The notes beneath the pieces are model-generated. The model made no database searches. It saw nothing but the letters and a program-made list of their open reading frames with translations, and was not told the DNA's origin. From Rathayibacter caricis DSM 15933 (GTDB lineage Bacteria; Actinomycetota; Actinomycetes; Actinomycetales; Microbacteriaceae), in contig NZ_PZPL01000001.1 of assembly GCF_003044275.1 (NCBI RefSeq), forward strand, positions 3,348,001 through 3,412,000: a DNA stretch of 64,000 nucleotides, written 5' to 3'. Positions 53,089 through 64,000 of this stretch are shown here, piece by piece (within the stretch, counting starts at the first letter, position 1; each line of letters opens with the position of its first letter). The translations under genes and the position numbers were made by a program.

Positions 53089-54408
53089 TCACGCTTCCGG
53101 TGCGACGAACGCGCCGGCGAAGCTCTTCTTGCCGCGGCGCAGCACGGCGATCCCGTCGATCAGCGGGAGGTCGCCCAGCAGGGTGGAGTCCTGGGTCACC
53201 ACGGTGTTGTTCACGGAGATGCCCCCCTGGGCGATGCCTCGACGCGCCTCGCCGAGACTCGTCGCGAGTCCCGCCTCGACGACCGCCTGGATCACGGGCG
53301 TGGAGGCGTCCGCTTCGATGGTGCGCACGGCGGCGAGCGCGCCCCGGAGGATCCCGGCGTCGATCCCGTCGAGCGAGCCGCGACCGAACAGGGCGGAGGC
53401 GGCGGCCTCGACCGCACGCGTGACGTCCTCGCCGTGCACGAGCGACGTGACCTCCCACGCGAGCGCGCGCTGCGCCTCCCGCTTGAACGGGGCGGTCGCG
53501 GTCGCCTCGGCGAGGCGCTCGATCTCGGTCCTGGGGAGGAACGTGAACACCTTGAGCCGGTCGACGACGTCGCTGTCGTCGACGTTGAGCCAGAACTGGT
53601 GGAACGCGAACGGGCTCGTCAGCTCGGGATCGAGCCAGACGGCGTTCCCCTCGCTCTTCCCGAACTTCGTACCGTCGGAGTTCATCACCAGCGGAGTGCC
53701 GATCGCGTGCACCGAGACCCCGTCGGTGCGGTGGATCAGATCGGTGCCGCTCGTCAGGTTGCCCCACTGGTCGCTCCCGCCGGTCTGCAGGACGCAGCCG
53801 TACTGGCGGTGGAGCTCGAGGAAGTCCAGGCCCTGCAGGATCTGGTAGCTGAACTCGGTGTAGCTGATGCCGGCGTCCGAGTTGAGGCGCGCACTGACGG
53901 CGTCCTTCTTGATCATCGTGCCGACCCGGAAGTGCTTCCCGATCTCGCGCAGGAAGTCGATGGCCGAGAGCGGTGCCGTCCAGTCCAGGTTGTTGACCAG
54001 GCGTAGCGCGTTGTCCCCGTCGGTCGAGAGGAACCGGGACACCTGCCGCTGGAGCTTCTCGACCCACTCGGACACGGTCTCCCGGGTGTTGAGCGTCCGC
54101 TCCGCCGTCGGGCGGGGGTCTCCGATCAGCCCCGTGGACCCGCCGACGAGACCGAGCGGTCGGTGCCCCGCGAGCTGGAAGCGCCTCATCAGGATCAGCT
54201 GCACGAGGTTGCCCAGGTGCAGGCTCGGCGCTGTGGGATCGAAACCGCAGTAGTAGGTGATCGGGTCGCCGGCGAGCAGCTCCCGGAGCGCCTCCCGATC
54301 CGTCGAGACGTGCACCGAGCCGCGCCAGACGATCTCGTCCCAGACGTTGTCGAAGCTCGGGTCCAGCAGGGGATGCGAAGCGGAGCCGGTGGGTGCCTGA
54401 TCGATCAC
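53089..54408 (-). CDS. tyrS: Tyrosyl-tRNA synthetase
   Basis: 439 residues. The class I HIGH motif appears as PSLHLGNLVQL, KMSKS as KFGKSEGNAVW, and the tyrosine pocket as GGSDQWGNLTSGTDL. The C-terminal S4 domain (SLGEARRGIAQGGISVNNT) is complete. It charges tRNA-Tyr. The GTG start is six nt after TACCCT (leaderless). It is divergent from the SatD-like gene, whose palindromes lie in the shared 102-bp gap. Confidence 0.97.
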   Translation of the reverse strand: MIDQAPTGSASHPLLDPSFDNVWDEIVWRGSVHVSTDREALRELLAGDPITYYCGFDPTAPSLHLGNLVQLILMRRFQLAGHRPLGLVGGSTGLIGDPRPTAERTLNTRETVSEWVEKLQRQVSRFLSTDGDNALRLVNNLDWTAPLSAIDFLREIGKHFRVGTMIKKDAVSARLNSDAGISYTEFSYQILQGLDFLELHRQYGCVLQTGGSDQWGNLTSGTDLIHRTDGVSVHAIGTPLVMNSDGTKFGKSEGNAVWLDPELTSPFAFHQFWLNVDDSDVVDRLKVFTFLPRTEIERLAEATATAPFKREAQRALAWEVTSLVHGEDVTRAVEAAASALFGRGSLDGIDAGILRGALAAVRTIEADASTPVIQAVVEAGLATSLGEARRGIAQGGISVNNTVVTQDSTLLGDLPLIDGIAVLRRGKKSFAGAFVAPEA

Positions 54409-54448
54409 CGGTCCAGGGTACCGTCGGTCGGACGCCGACCGCGGGCCG

Positions 54449-54470
54449 GATCAAGCGCGGAGGCTTGATC
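54449..54470. promoter_or_regulatory. Operator-like palindrome 1 before the SatD-like gene
   Basis: GATCAAGC-N6-GCTTGATC, perfect 8-bp arms. It is the upstream member of a tandem pair in the tyrS/SatD-like intergenic region. Confidence 0.6.
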
Positions 54471-54477
54471 CCGCCGA

Positions 54478-54497
54478 ATCAAGTGTGGATACTTGAT
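54478..54497. promoter_or_regulatory. Operator-like palindrome 2 before the SatD-like gene
   Basis: ATCAAGT-N6-ACTTGAT, perfect 7-bp arms, 28 bp from the first copy and ending 13 nt before the ATG. Both copies share TCAAG-N8-CTTGA, so one regulator probably binds both. Confidence 0.65.
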
Positions 54498-54510
54498 CAC
54501 GGAGGCCCCC

Positions 54511-55146
54511 ATGTTCGTCATCACCGCCGACCAGCGCGACAGCCGCCACGACGCCGACCGCGTCGACGACGCGATCGCGCGACTGACCGCCGACAGACCC
54601 GACGACCTGGTGCTGCCTCCGGAGCGCACCGCCGGCGACGAGTTCCAGTGCGTCCTCGAATCGGCGAGCGCGGTCGTCCCCCTCGTGCTCGCGCTCCACC
54701 GCAGCGGCCACTGGAGCATCGGCCTGGGGATCGGCCCCGTCGAGCGCCCCCTCCCCCGCACCATCAGAGCCGCGACCGGCGACGCTTTCTTCGCGGCCCG
54801 GCGCGCGGTCGAGAGCGCCAAGAGCAGGCCGGCGCGCTTCGCGCTCGATCCGGACGCGAGAGGCGGGGCCTTCCCCTCGGTCCCCGACGCCCAAGCGCTC
54901 TTCGATCCGCTGCTGCACCTGCGCGATGCGCGATCGGACGCCGGATGGGAGATCATCGACCTCCTCGCAGCCGGGCGGAGCCAGAAGGAGGCCGCCGCAC
55001 AGCTCTCCGTGACTCCGCAGGCGGTGAGCCTCCGGGTCCGCGCGGCGAGCGCTCGGGTCGACGGACCCGCCGCCGACGCCCTCGTCCGGCTGCTGACGGT
55101 GGTCGACCGTACGCTCGACCCCACCGACGGAAGGACCGAGCGATGA
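54511..55146 (+). CDS. SatD-like protein with C-terminal helix-turn-helix
   Basis: 211 residues. The N-terminal part (FVITADQRDSRHDADRVDDAI, then LPPERTAGDEFQCVLESASAVVPLV and SIGLGIGPVE) matches what I recall of the SatD family, which looks like a divergent nucleotide-cyclase-like fold. The C-terminus is a clear HTH: DLLAAGRSQKEAAAQLSVTPQAVSLRV. The start was placed at the ATG with GGAGG upstream. The stop overlaps the next gene (ATGA). The two palindromes in front suggest autoregulation. Function unknown. Confidence 0.75.
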   Translation: MFVITADQRDSRHDADRVDDAIARLTADRPDDLVLPPERTAGDEFQCVLESASAVVPLVLALHRSGHWSIGLGIGPVERPLPRTIRAATGDAFFAARRAVESAKSRPARFALDPDARGGAFPSVPDAQALFDPLLHLRDARSDAGWEIIDLLAAGRSQKEAAAQLSVTPQAVSLRVRAASARVDGPAADALVRLLTVVDRTLDPTDGRTER

Positions 55147-55766
55147 TCCCGCCCCGCACAGCACTGAGCGACACCGTGGCCGCCACGGTGCAGACCGCCG
55201 CCACGACCGGGGTCGTCCTCGTCCTCGTCGCGGCGCTCGTCGGAACCGTCCTCGCCCTGCGGCTGCGACGACCCGCTCTCGCGTGGATCCCCCTCGGCGG
55301 AGTCGCCGCGGCGTTCCTGCTGACGGGACTGGGCGCAGTGGCAGCCCCCGCGCCCGTCGCACTCCTCGTCGCCACTCTCGCCTTCTCCCTCGCGATCCTC
55401 GGGGGCGGACCCGCCGTGCTGCTGACCCTCGATCTCGCGACCGCCGATGCGCGGGCGGGCGTCCACGGCGGCATCATGATCGCCGCCCCGCGCCCGGTGA
55501 CCGCTGCTCCGACCGCCATCGGTCAGCCCATCGAGGTCCTGCGCGGAGGCACCACCATCGGTCTTCTCGAGCGCCTCGCCACCGCGGGCGCCCTGATGAG
55601 CGGCATCCCCGAGGGGGTGGCCGTCGTGGTCGCCGTGAAGGGCGTCGGGCGGTTCAGCGAGCTCGCCTCACCGGAGGCGCGCGAGCGGTTCATCATCGGC
55701 ACTCTCGCGAGCCTGGCCTGGGCGGCGGCCCTGGGCATTCTGGGGCGGATCTACCTGGCGGGCTGA
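55143..55766 (+). CDS. Membrane protein, partner of the SatD-like gene
   Basis: 207 residues with about five hydrophobic helices (VVLVLVAALVGTVLALRL, IPLGGVAAAFLLTGLGAVA, VALLVATLAFSLAILGGGPAVLL, LATAGALMSGIPEGVAVVVAV, IIGTLASLAWAAALGILG). No family was recognised. The ATGA overlap means it is co-translated with the SatD-like gene, so the pair probably works together. Its 3' end overlaps the convergent glycosylase gene by 16 nt. Confidence 0.8.
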   Translation: MIPPRTALSDTVAATVQTAATTGVVLVLVAALVGTVLALRLRRPALAWIPLGGVAAAFLLTGLGAVAAPAPVALLVATLAFSLAILGGGPAVLLTLDLATADARAGVHGGIMIAAPRPVTAAPTAIGQPIEVLRGGTTIGLLERLATAGALMSGIPEGVAVVVAVKGVGRFSELASPEARERFIIGTLASLAWAAALGILGRIYLAG

Positions 55767-56374
55767 GTTCCACCCGGTCGCCGACGCGGCACAGCGGGCC
55801 GGTACGGCGAGACCGTCGGCTCCTCGGGGATCGAGAACCGCCACGGGAACTCGGGGCCGCCTCCGGGTCCCGCCACCCCCGTCCGCGGCGTGGCCAGCAC
55901 CCTCACCGGACCGGATCGCGGCCGCAGCTCGAACGACGCCTCGAGGGGATCGCCCGACTCCGAGAGCAGGACCCCGAGCGCCTGCGCGAGTCGTGCCGGT
56001 CCTCGCGCGAGATCCCGATCGGTCGCGGTGCCCCGCCGCGATCTCGCGAGCGCGACTCCCTCCACGATCTCGCCCGCGCGCAGGAGCACGGCGGACGCGG
56101 TTCCCTCCGGAGCGCAGACGATGTTGACGCAGGTGTGCATGCCGTAGGTGAAGTACGCGTACACGGTGCCGGGTGGGCCGAACATGGGCGCCGTCCGGTC
56201 TGTGCGCCGCCGGTAGGCGTGCGAGCCGGGGTCCTCCCCCACGCCGAGGTACGCCTCGACCTCCGTGAGGCGGACCGCCACCGAACCCTCGCCCGTGCGG
56301 TGCACGAGGGTGCACCCGAGCAGATCCGGCGCGACGTCCACCGCGGAGCGGCTCAGGTCGATCGGCGGAAGCAC
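55751..56374 (-). CDS. DNA-3-methyladenine glycosylase (AAG/MPG family)
   Basis: 207 residues. Family motifs: VRLTEVEAYLGVGEDPGSHAYRRRT (catalytic Glu in the first part), APMFGPPGTVYAYFTYGMHTCVNIVC and the late GPARLAQALGV. It removes alkylated purines in base excision repair. GTG start three nt after the stop of the 46-codon gene, and in line with argH, so it is probably the end of the arg transcript. Confidence 0.94.
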   Translation of the reverse strand: MLPPIDLSRSAVDVAPDLLGCTLVHRTGEGSVAVRLTEVEAYLGVGEDPGSHAYRRRTDRTAPMFGPPGTVYAYFTYGMHTCVNIVCAPEGTASAVLLRAGEIVEGVALARSRRGTATDRDLARGPARLAQALGVLLSESGDPLEASFELRPRSGPVRVLATPRTGVAGPGGGPEFPWRFSIPEEPTVSPYRPAVPRRRPGGTQPAR

Positions 56375-56377
56375 GCT

Positions 56378-56517
56378 CTAGAAGAAGCTCTGGCCGGTCA
56401 TCACGGTGATGAGGACGACGGCCACGATGATCACCGAGGCCACGACGACGAGCGTGCGCTGCTGCCAGGGGCGCAGCGTCGGACGGTGATCGTCGTCGTC
56501 GTCGCGACGCAGGGTCA

Positions 56518-56518
<1 letters not shown>
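56378..56518 (-). CDS. 46-residue single-pass membrane peptide between argH and the glycosylase gene
   Basis: Too short for routine ORF calling. It begins MTLRRDDDDDHRP, a charged, acidic N-terminus, followed by one hydrophobic helix (TLVVVASVIIVAVVLITVM) and a short tail ending SFF. The ATG overlaps the argH stop by one nucleotide (TGATG), and the glycosylase GTG follows its stop by three. Coupling on both sides argues for real translation. No homologue recognised. Confidence 0.7.
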
Positions 56519-60176
<3,658 letters not shown>

Positions 60177-60268
60177 GGCGAGCCTTTCTGAGCGAGCGGA
60201 CCGGCCGAGGGGGCCGTCTGTGCGCGGATCCCGATGGATCGGCGCTCGGAGCCGGGGCCGCTGAGAGG

Positions 60269-61222
60269 TCAGCGGCCCGACGTTCGCTCCCGGTCGACCG
60301 TCGGCGGGGAGGCGACGACCTCGGTACCGACGCCCTCGCTCGTGAACACCTCGAGGAGCACGGAGTGGGGCAGACGACCGTCGATGATCGCCGCCTTGGG
60401 GACCCCGCCCTGCACCGCGTCCAGGCACGCCGTCATCTTGGGGATCATGCCCGACTCGAGGGAGGGCAGCAGGGCGATGAGCTCGTCGGACGAGATCTGC
60501 GAGACGAGCGAGTCGCGGTTCGGCCAGTCGGAGTAGAGGCCGGGGACGTCGGTCAGGATCACCAGCTTCTCGGCACCCAGAGCCACCGCGAGCGCGGCGG
60601 CGGCCGCATCGGCGTTGACGTTCAACGACTGCGTCGGATCGTCGGAGTCGGGCGCGATTGACGACACCACGGGGATGCGGCCGGCCTCGAGCTGGGCGAG
60701 CACGGCGGCCGGGTCGACCGCGACCACATCGCCCACGAGCCCCAGATCGTGCTCGACACCGTCGAGGACGACACCGCGCCTGCGGCCGAGGAACAGCCCG
60801 GCGTCCTCCCCGGAGATCCCGGCGGCCAGCGGTCCGTGCTCGTTGATCCGGCGGACGATGTCGCGGCTGATCTGCCCGGTGAGCACCATCCGGACGACCT
60901 CCATCGCCTCGGGACTCGTCACGCGGTACCCGCCCCGGAACTCGCTCGTGATGCCGAGCCCGTCCAGCATCCGCGTGATCTGGGGCCCTCCCCCGTGCAC
61001 GACGACCGGCCGGATGCCGGCGTAGCGCAGGTAGACGATGTCCTGCGCGAAGGCGCGCTGCAGCTCCTCCGACACCATGGCGTTGCCGCCGAACTTGATC
61101 ACCATCGTGCGGCCGTGGAAGCGCTTCAGCCAGGGCAGCGCCTCGATGAGCGTGCCCGCCTTCGCGCCCGCGTCGGCGCGCAGGGCGATGCCCTCCGCCT
61201 CGGTGTGCGTGTCGTGGTCCAT
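60269..61222 (-). CDS. argB: Acetylglutamate kinase
   Basis: 317 residues. Motifs [11 protein letters not shown] and [10 protein letters not shown] bind ATP and substrate; [14 protein letters not shown] and [16 protein letters not shown] follow. The N-terminal helix that mediates hexamers and arginine inhibition is present (about residues 1-35). Seven nt after the argJ stop. The upstream in-frame ATG inside argJ is not used by preference. Confidence 0.96.
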   Translation of the reverse strand: MDHDTHTEAEGIALRADAGAKAGTLIEALPWLKRFHGRTMVIKFGGNAMVSEELQRAFAQDIVYLRYAGIRPVVVHGGGPQITRMLDGLGITSEFRGGYRVTSPEAMEVVRMVLTGQISRDIVRRINEHGPLAAGISGEDAGLFLGRRRGVVLDGVEHDLGLVGDVVAVDPAAVLAQLEAGRIPVVSSIAPDSDDPTQSLNVNADAAAAALAVALGAEKLVILTDVPGLYSDWPNRDSLVSQISSDELIALLPSLESGMIPKMTACLDAVQGGVPKAAIIDGRLPHSVLLEVFTSEGVGTEVVASPPTVDRERTSGR

Positions 61223-61229
61223 GTCCGCC

Positions 61230-62396
61230 TCAGCTCGAGTAGGCCGAGTTCTCATGCACGTAGTCGTGCGTGAGATCGTTCGTCCAGATGGTCGCGGTGG
61301 CCTCTCCTGCGTGCAGGTCGATGTCGACCGAGACCGCCCGCGGTGCGAGGTCCACCAGGTCGCGGCTCTCGAAGGGCTCGCCCGCGCGGCAGACCTGCAC
61401 CCCGTTGATCGCGACGTCGATGCCGTAGGGGTCGAACTCGGCGTCGGTCGTGCCGACGGCCGCCAGGACCCGACCCCAATTGGGATCGTTGCCGAAGATC
61501 GCGGCCTTGAAGAGATTGCTGCGGGACACGGCGCGGGCGACGACCACGGCCTCGTCCTCGCTCGCGGCGTTCAGCACGCGGATCGCCACGTCGTGCGCGG
61601 CTCCCTCCGCGTCGGCCTGGAGCTGGAGCGTCAGGTCGCGGCAGACCTCGGTGAGGGCGGCGGCGAACGCGTCGACGGAGGGGCGCACCCCGCTCGCTCC
61701 GCTGGCCAGCAGCGCGACGGTGTCGTTGGTCGACATGCAGCCGTCGGAGTCGAGCCGGTCGAAGGTCACGCGAGTGGCCGATCGCAGCGCCGCGTCGAGT
61801 TCGGCGGAGTCGAGGACGGCGTCGGTCGTGATCACCACGAGCATCGTCGCGAGGCCCGGTGCGAGCATGCCGGCGCCCTTGGCCATGCCGCCGATGCTCC
61901 AGCCGTCGTCCGAGCGCACGGTCGACTGCTTGGGCACGGTGTCGGTGGTCATGATCGCGCGCGCGGCGTCCTCGCCCGCCTCGGCGCCGGTCGCTCCCGC
62001 GAGGACCGCCGCCGCGTCCGTCACTCCGCCGGTGATCTTCGCGAGGTCGAGCTGATCGCCGATCAGCCCGGTCGAGCAGACGAGAACGTCACCGGCCGCG
62101 ACCTCGAGCAGCTCGCCGACGAGCTCGGCCGTGCGGTGCGTCACCTGGAAGCCCTGCGACCCGGTGTAGCAGTTGGCACCGCCCGAGTTGAGCACGATCG
62201 CGGACGCGACTCCGTCGCGCATCACCTGCTCGCTCCAGAGCACGGGGTTCGCCTTGCACCGGTTGCTCGTGAAGACGGCGGCCGCGTTCTGCAGCGGGCC
62301 GAGGTTTCGGACGAGCGCGATGTCGCGCGCTCCGGTGGACTTGAGACCCGCGACGACGCCCGCCGCCTCGAAGCCCGCTGCTGCCGTGACGCTCAC
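61230..62396 (-). CDS. argJ: Bifunctional ornithine acetyltransferase / N-acetylglutamate synthase
   Basis: 388 residues. The self-cleavage site is in [18 protein letters not shown], where the Thr of ATML becomes the nucleophile of the beta chain. [16 protein letters not shown] and a C-terminal ENSAYSS are also typical. It recycles the acetyl group in arginine synthesis. GTG start in a GTGA overlap with argC. Confidence 0.96.
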   Translation of the reverse strand: MSVTAAAGFEAAGVVAGLKSTGARDIALVRNLGPLQNAAAVFTSNRCKANPVLWSEQVMRDGVASAIVLNSGGANCYTGSQGFQVTHRTAELVGELLEVAAGDVLVCSTGLIGDQLDLAKITGGVTDAAAVLAGATGAEAGEDAARAIMTTDTVPKQSTVRSDDGWSIGGMAKGAGMLAPGLATMLVVITTDAVLDSAELDAALRSATRVTFDRLDSDGCMSTNDTVALLASGASGVRPSVDAFAAALTEVCRDLTLQLQADAEGAAHDVAIRVLNAASEDEAVVVARAVSRSNLFKAAIFGNDPNWGRVLAAVGTTDAEFDPYGIDVAINGVQVCRAGEPFESRDLVDLAPRAVSVDIDLHAGEATATIWTNDLTHDYVHENSAYSS

Positions 62397-63442
62397 GGGG
62401 CGACTCCGTTCACACTGAGGCCCAGGGACTCGGGGAGGCCCAGGGCGATGTTGGTGGACTGGATCGCCGCGCCCGCGGTGCCCTTCACGAGGTTGTCGAT
62501 CGCGGTCACCGCGACCACCCGGCGGGCGCGCTCGTCGACGCCGATGCCGACCAGGGCGGTGTTCGCCCCCACCACGTCGGCCGTCCGTGGGAACACGCCC
62601 TCCGGCAGCAGCTGCACGAAGGTCTCGTCCGCGTATGCGGCCTCCCAGGCGGCGCGCACGTCGTGCGCGGACACCCCGGGTGCGAGCCGCGCCGTCGACG
62701 TGGCGAGGATGCCCCGGGACATCGGCACGAGCACCGGGGTGAAGGAGATCGAGACGGGGCCGGCGCCCGCGAGCGCGAGGTTCTGCCGGATCTCGGGGTT
62801 GTGGCGGTGGGCGCCACTCAACCCGTAGGCGTGGGCCGAGCCGAGGAGCTCGCTCGCGAGCAGATCCGTCCGCAGGGTCTTGCCTGCGCCGGAGGGGCCG
62901 ACCGCCAGCACGGAGACGAGGTCCGCGGGCTCGATCACGCCGGCGTGGACACCGGGCGCGAGACCGAGGGTGACGGCCGTGACGTTGCAGCCGGGCACCG
63001 CGATCCGCCGCACGCCCTCGAGGAGCTCGCGCTGCTTGCGTCCGCCGCCGCCGATCAGGAGCTCGGGGAGTCCGTACGGCCACGCCCCGGCGAACTCGCC
63101 GCCGTAGTAGTCGGCCCAGTCCTGCTCGTCGTTCAGCCGGTGATCGGCGCCGCAGTCCACCACGAGCACGTCCTCGGGAAGCGTGGCCGTGATCTCACCG
63201 GACCGGCCGTGCGGCAGTGCGAGGAACACGACGTCGTGACCCGTGAGGTTCTCGGTCGTGGTGTCGACCAGCGTCAGGTGACGCAGCGACCGGAGGTGCG
63301 GCTGGAGAGCGATCAGAGGCTGGCCGGCGTTCGCGTGCGCCGTGACGGTCCGCACCTCGAACTCGGGGTGATCGGCGAGCAGGCGCAACAGCTCGCCGCC
63401 CGCGTATCCGCTCGCACCGGCCACCGCCACGGAAAAAGTCAT
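62393..63442 (-). CDS. argC: N-acetyl-gamma-glutamyl-phosphate reductase
   Basis: 349 residues. NADP-binding [19 protein letters not shown] at the N-terminus and the active-site Cys in [24 protein letters not shown] is near the end of the catalytic domain. First gene of the arg operon. TAGGCT lies seven nt before the ATG, so the operon message is probably leaderless. No convincing ARG box was seen in the 71-nt gap before it. Confidence 0.97.
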   Translation of the reverse strand: MTFSVAVAGASGYAGGELLRLLADHPEFEVRTVTAHANAGQPLIALQPHLRSLRHLTLVDTTTENLTGHDVVFLALPHGRSGEITATLPEDVLVVDCGADHRLNDEQDWADYYGGEFAGAWPYGLPELLIGGGGRKQRELLEGVRRIAVPGCNVTAVTLGLAPGVHAGVIEPADLVSVLAVGPSGAGKTLRTDLLASELLGSAHAYGLSGAHRHNPEIRQNLALAGAGPVSISFTPVLVPMSRGILATSTARLAPGVSAHDVRAAWEAAYADETFVQLLPEGVFPRTADVVGANTALVGIGVDERARRVVAVTAIDNLVKGTAGAAIQSTNIALGLPESLGLSVNGVAP

Positions 63443-63477
63443 GCCCGACAGCCTAGTCCGTGCGGGTGACGCGATCG

Positions 63478-63502
63478 GTCCGCCCGCCCCGCGAGGGCGG
63501 AC
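63478..63502 (-). terminator. Terminator candidate after pheT
   Basis: GTCCGCCC and GGGCGGAC form an 8-bp stem with a 9-nt loop, 11 nt after the pheT stop and ahead of the argC promoter. Confidence 0.55.
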
Positions 63503-63513
63503 GGCCGGACCGC

Positions 63514-64000
63514 TCAGTCGCGCAGGCGGGCGCCGAAGCGCTCGGCCGCGAGAGCGACTCCGCTCTCCTTCGACGCGGTCGCCTCGGCGGCGGTGAGAGT
63601 GCGATCGGCGGCGCGGAAGCGCAGGGCGAAGGTCAGCGACTTCGTGCCCGGCTCGAGGCCCGCACCCCGGTAGTCGTTGACGAGTCGCAGCGACTCCAGC
63701 AGCATCCCGGCACCCTCGGCGACGGCCGAGCGGACCTCGCCCGCCGGCACCCCCACGGGGACGACGAGCGACAGGTCCTGCGTCGCGGCGGGCAGGGCCC
63801 CGACCGGACGCGCGACGACGACGCCACCCGCACGGGCGAGGACGGGATCGAGGTCGATCTCGGCGACGGCGACCCGGCGCGGCAGATCGAGCTCCTCTGC
63901 CAGCGAGGGCAGCAGCTCCCCCGCCCAGCCGACGACGGCGCCGGCGAGCAGGACCTCGGCGGTGCGTCCCGGGTGCAGAGCCGCGTGGGCGCCCTGGCGG
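63514..64000 (-). CDS. pheT: Phenylalanyl-tRNA synthetase beta subunit, C-terminal part
   Basis: The last ~162 codons; the 5' end is beyond the window. [25 protein letters not shown] marks the end of the catalytic-like module, and the FDX-ACB domain follows ([18 protein letters not shown], then [20 protein letters not shown]). The order pheT-argC is standard in actinobacteria. Confidence 0.95.
   Translation of the reverse strand, partial: RQGAHAALHPGRTAEVLLAGAVVGWAGELLPSLAEELDLPRRVAVAEIDLDPVLARAGGVVVARPVGALPAATQDLSLVVPVGVPAGEVRSAVAEGAGMLLESLRLVNDYRGAGLEPGTKSLTFALRFRAADRTLTAAEATASKESGVALAAERFGARLRD

Overview
The window is a high-GC actinobacterial chromosome segment, most likely from the family Microbacteriaceae. 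Three things point there. The 23S, 16S and 5S genes are actinobacterial in type. The block der-cmk-tyrA-rluB-scpB-scpA-parA-xerD-nudix-pyrG-recN-nadK-tlyA...tyrS...argH-F-D-B-J-C-pheT follows the conserved actinobacterial order. Many genes have a TANNNT -10 box only 6-8 nt before the start codon, which suggests leaderless mRNAs. Assignment to a Rathayibacter-like genus from the 16S and gene content is a guess.

Layout. 1-10.7 kb: a nine-gene minus-strand operon, mostly joined by 4-nt ATGA/GTGA overlaps. It encodes two flavin monooxygenase-type enzymes, a Dpp-type ABC importer, a ketopantoate-reductase-like enzyme, an alpha/beta hydrolase and an FAD oxidase cut by the window edge. A LysR gene, a LysR-type box and a small Cys-containing leader ORF sit upstream; organosulfur uptake and oxidation is the best reading. 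10.7-32.8 kb: accessory region with an MFS exporter/TetR pair, a secreted protein with three bulb-lectin domains plus Excalibur, two ArsR-SRPBCC pairs, a type II argG away from the other arg genes, TetR-DUF1304-oxidoreductase, a DUF4232-type lipoprotein, DoxX, a TPR protein, DUF4192, an OafA-type acyltransferase, an ECF sigma factor with a DUF4349 membrane protein, an APC permease, DUF2200, a quinone-reductase-type MDR, tRNA-Pro(GGG) and another TetR.

32.9-46.8 kb: conserved minus-strand housekeeping genes for ribosome assembly and rRNA modification (der, rluB-type, tlyA), chromosome segregation (scpA, scpB, parA, xerD), nucleotides and cofactors (cmk, pyrG, nadK), tyrosine biosynthesis (tyrA) and repair (recN). 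46.9-52.9 kb: one complete rrn operon on the minus strand with two tandem promoter candidates. 53.1-56.5 kb: tyrS, a SatD-like HTH gene with a membrane-protein partner behind two tandem palindromes, a 3-methyladenine glycosylase, and a 46-residue membrane peptide gene next to argH. 56.5-63.4 kb: argCJBDFH, with no argR or argG in the run, preceded by the 3' end of pheT.

No CRISPR array, insertion sequence, prophage or plasmid function was seen. The most original signals are the LysR/leader-peptide/monooxygenase-importer operon, the triple-lectin secreted protein, and the SatD-like pair with its duplicated operator-like palindromes.
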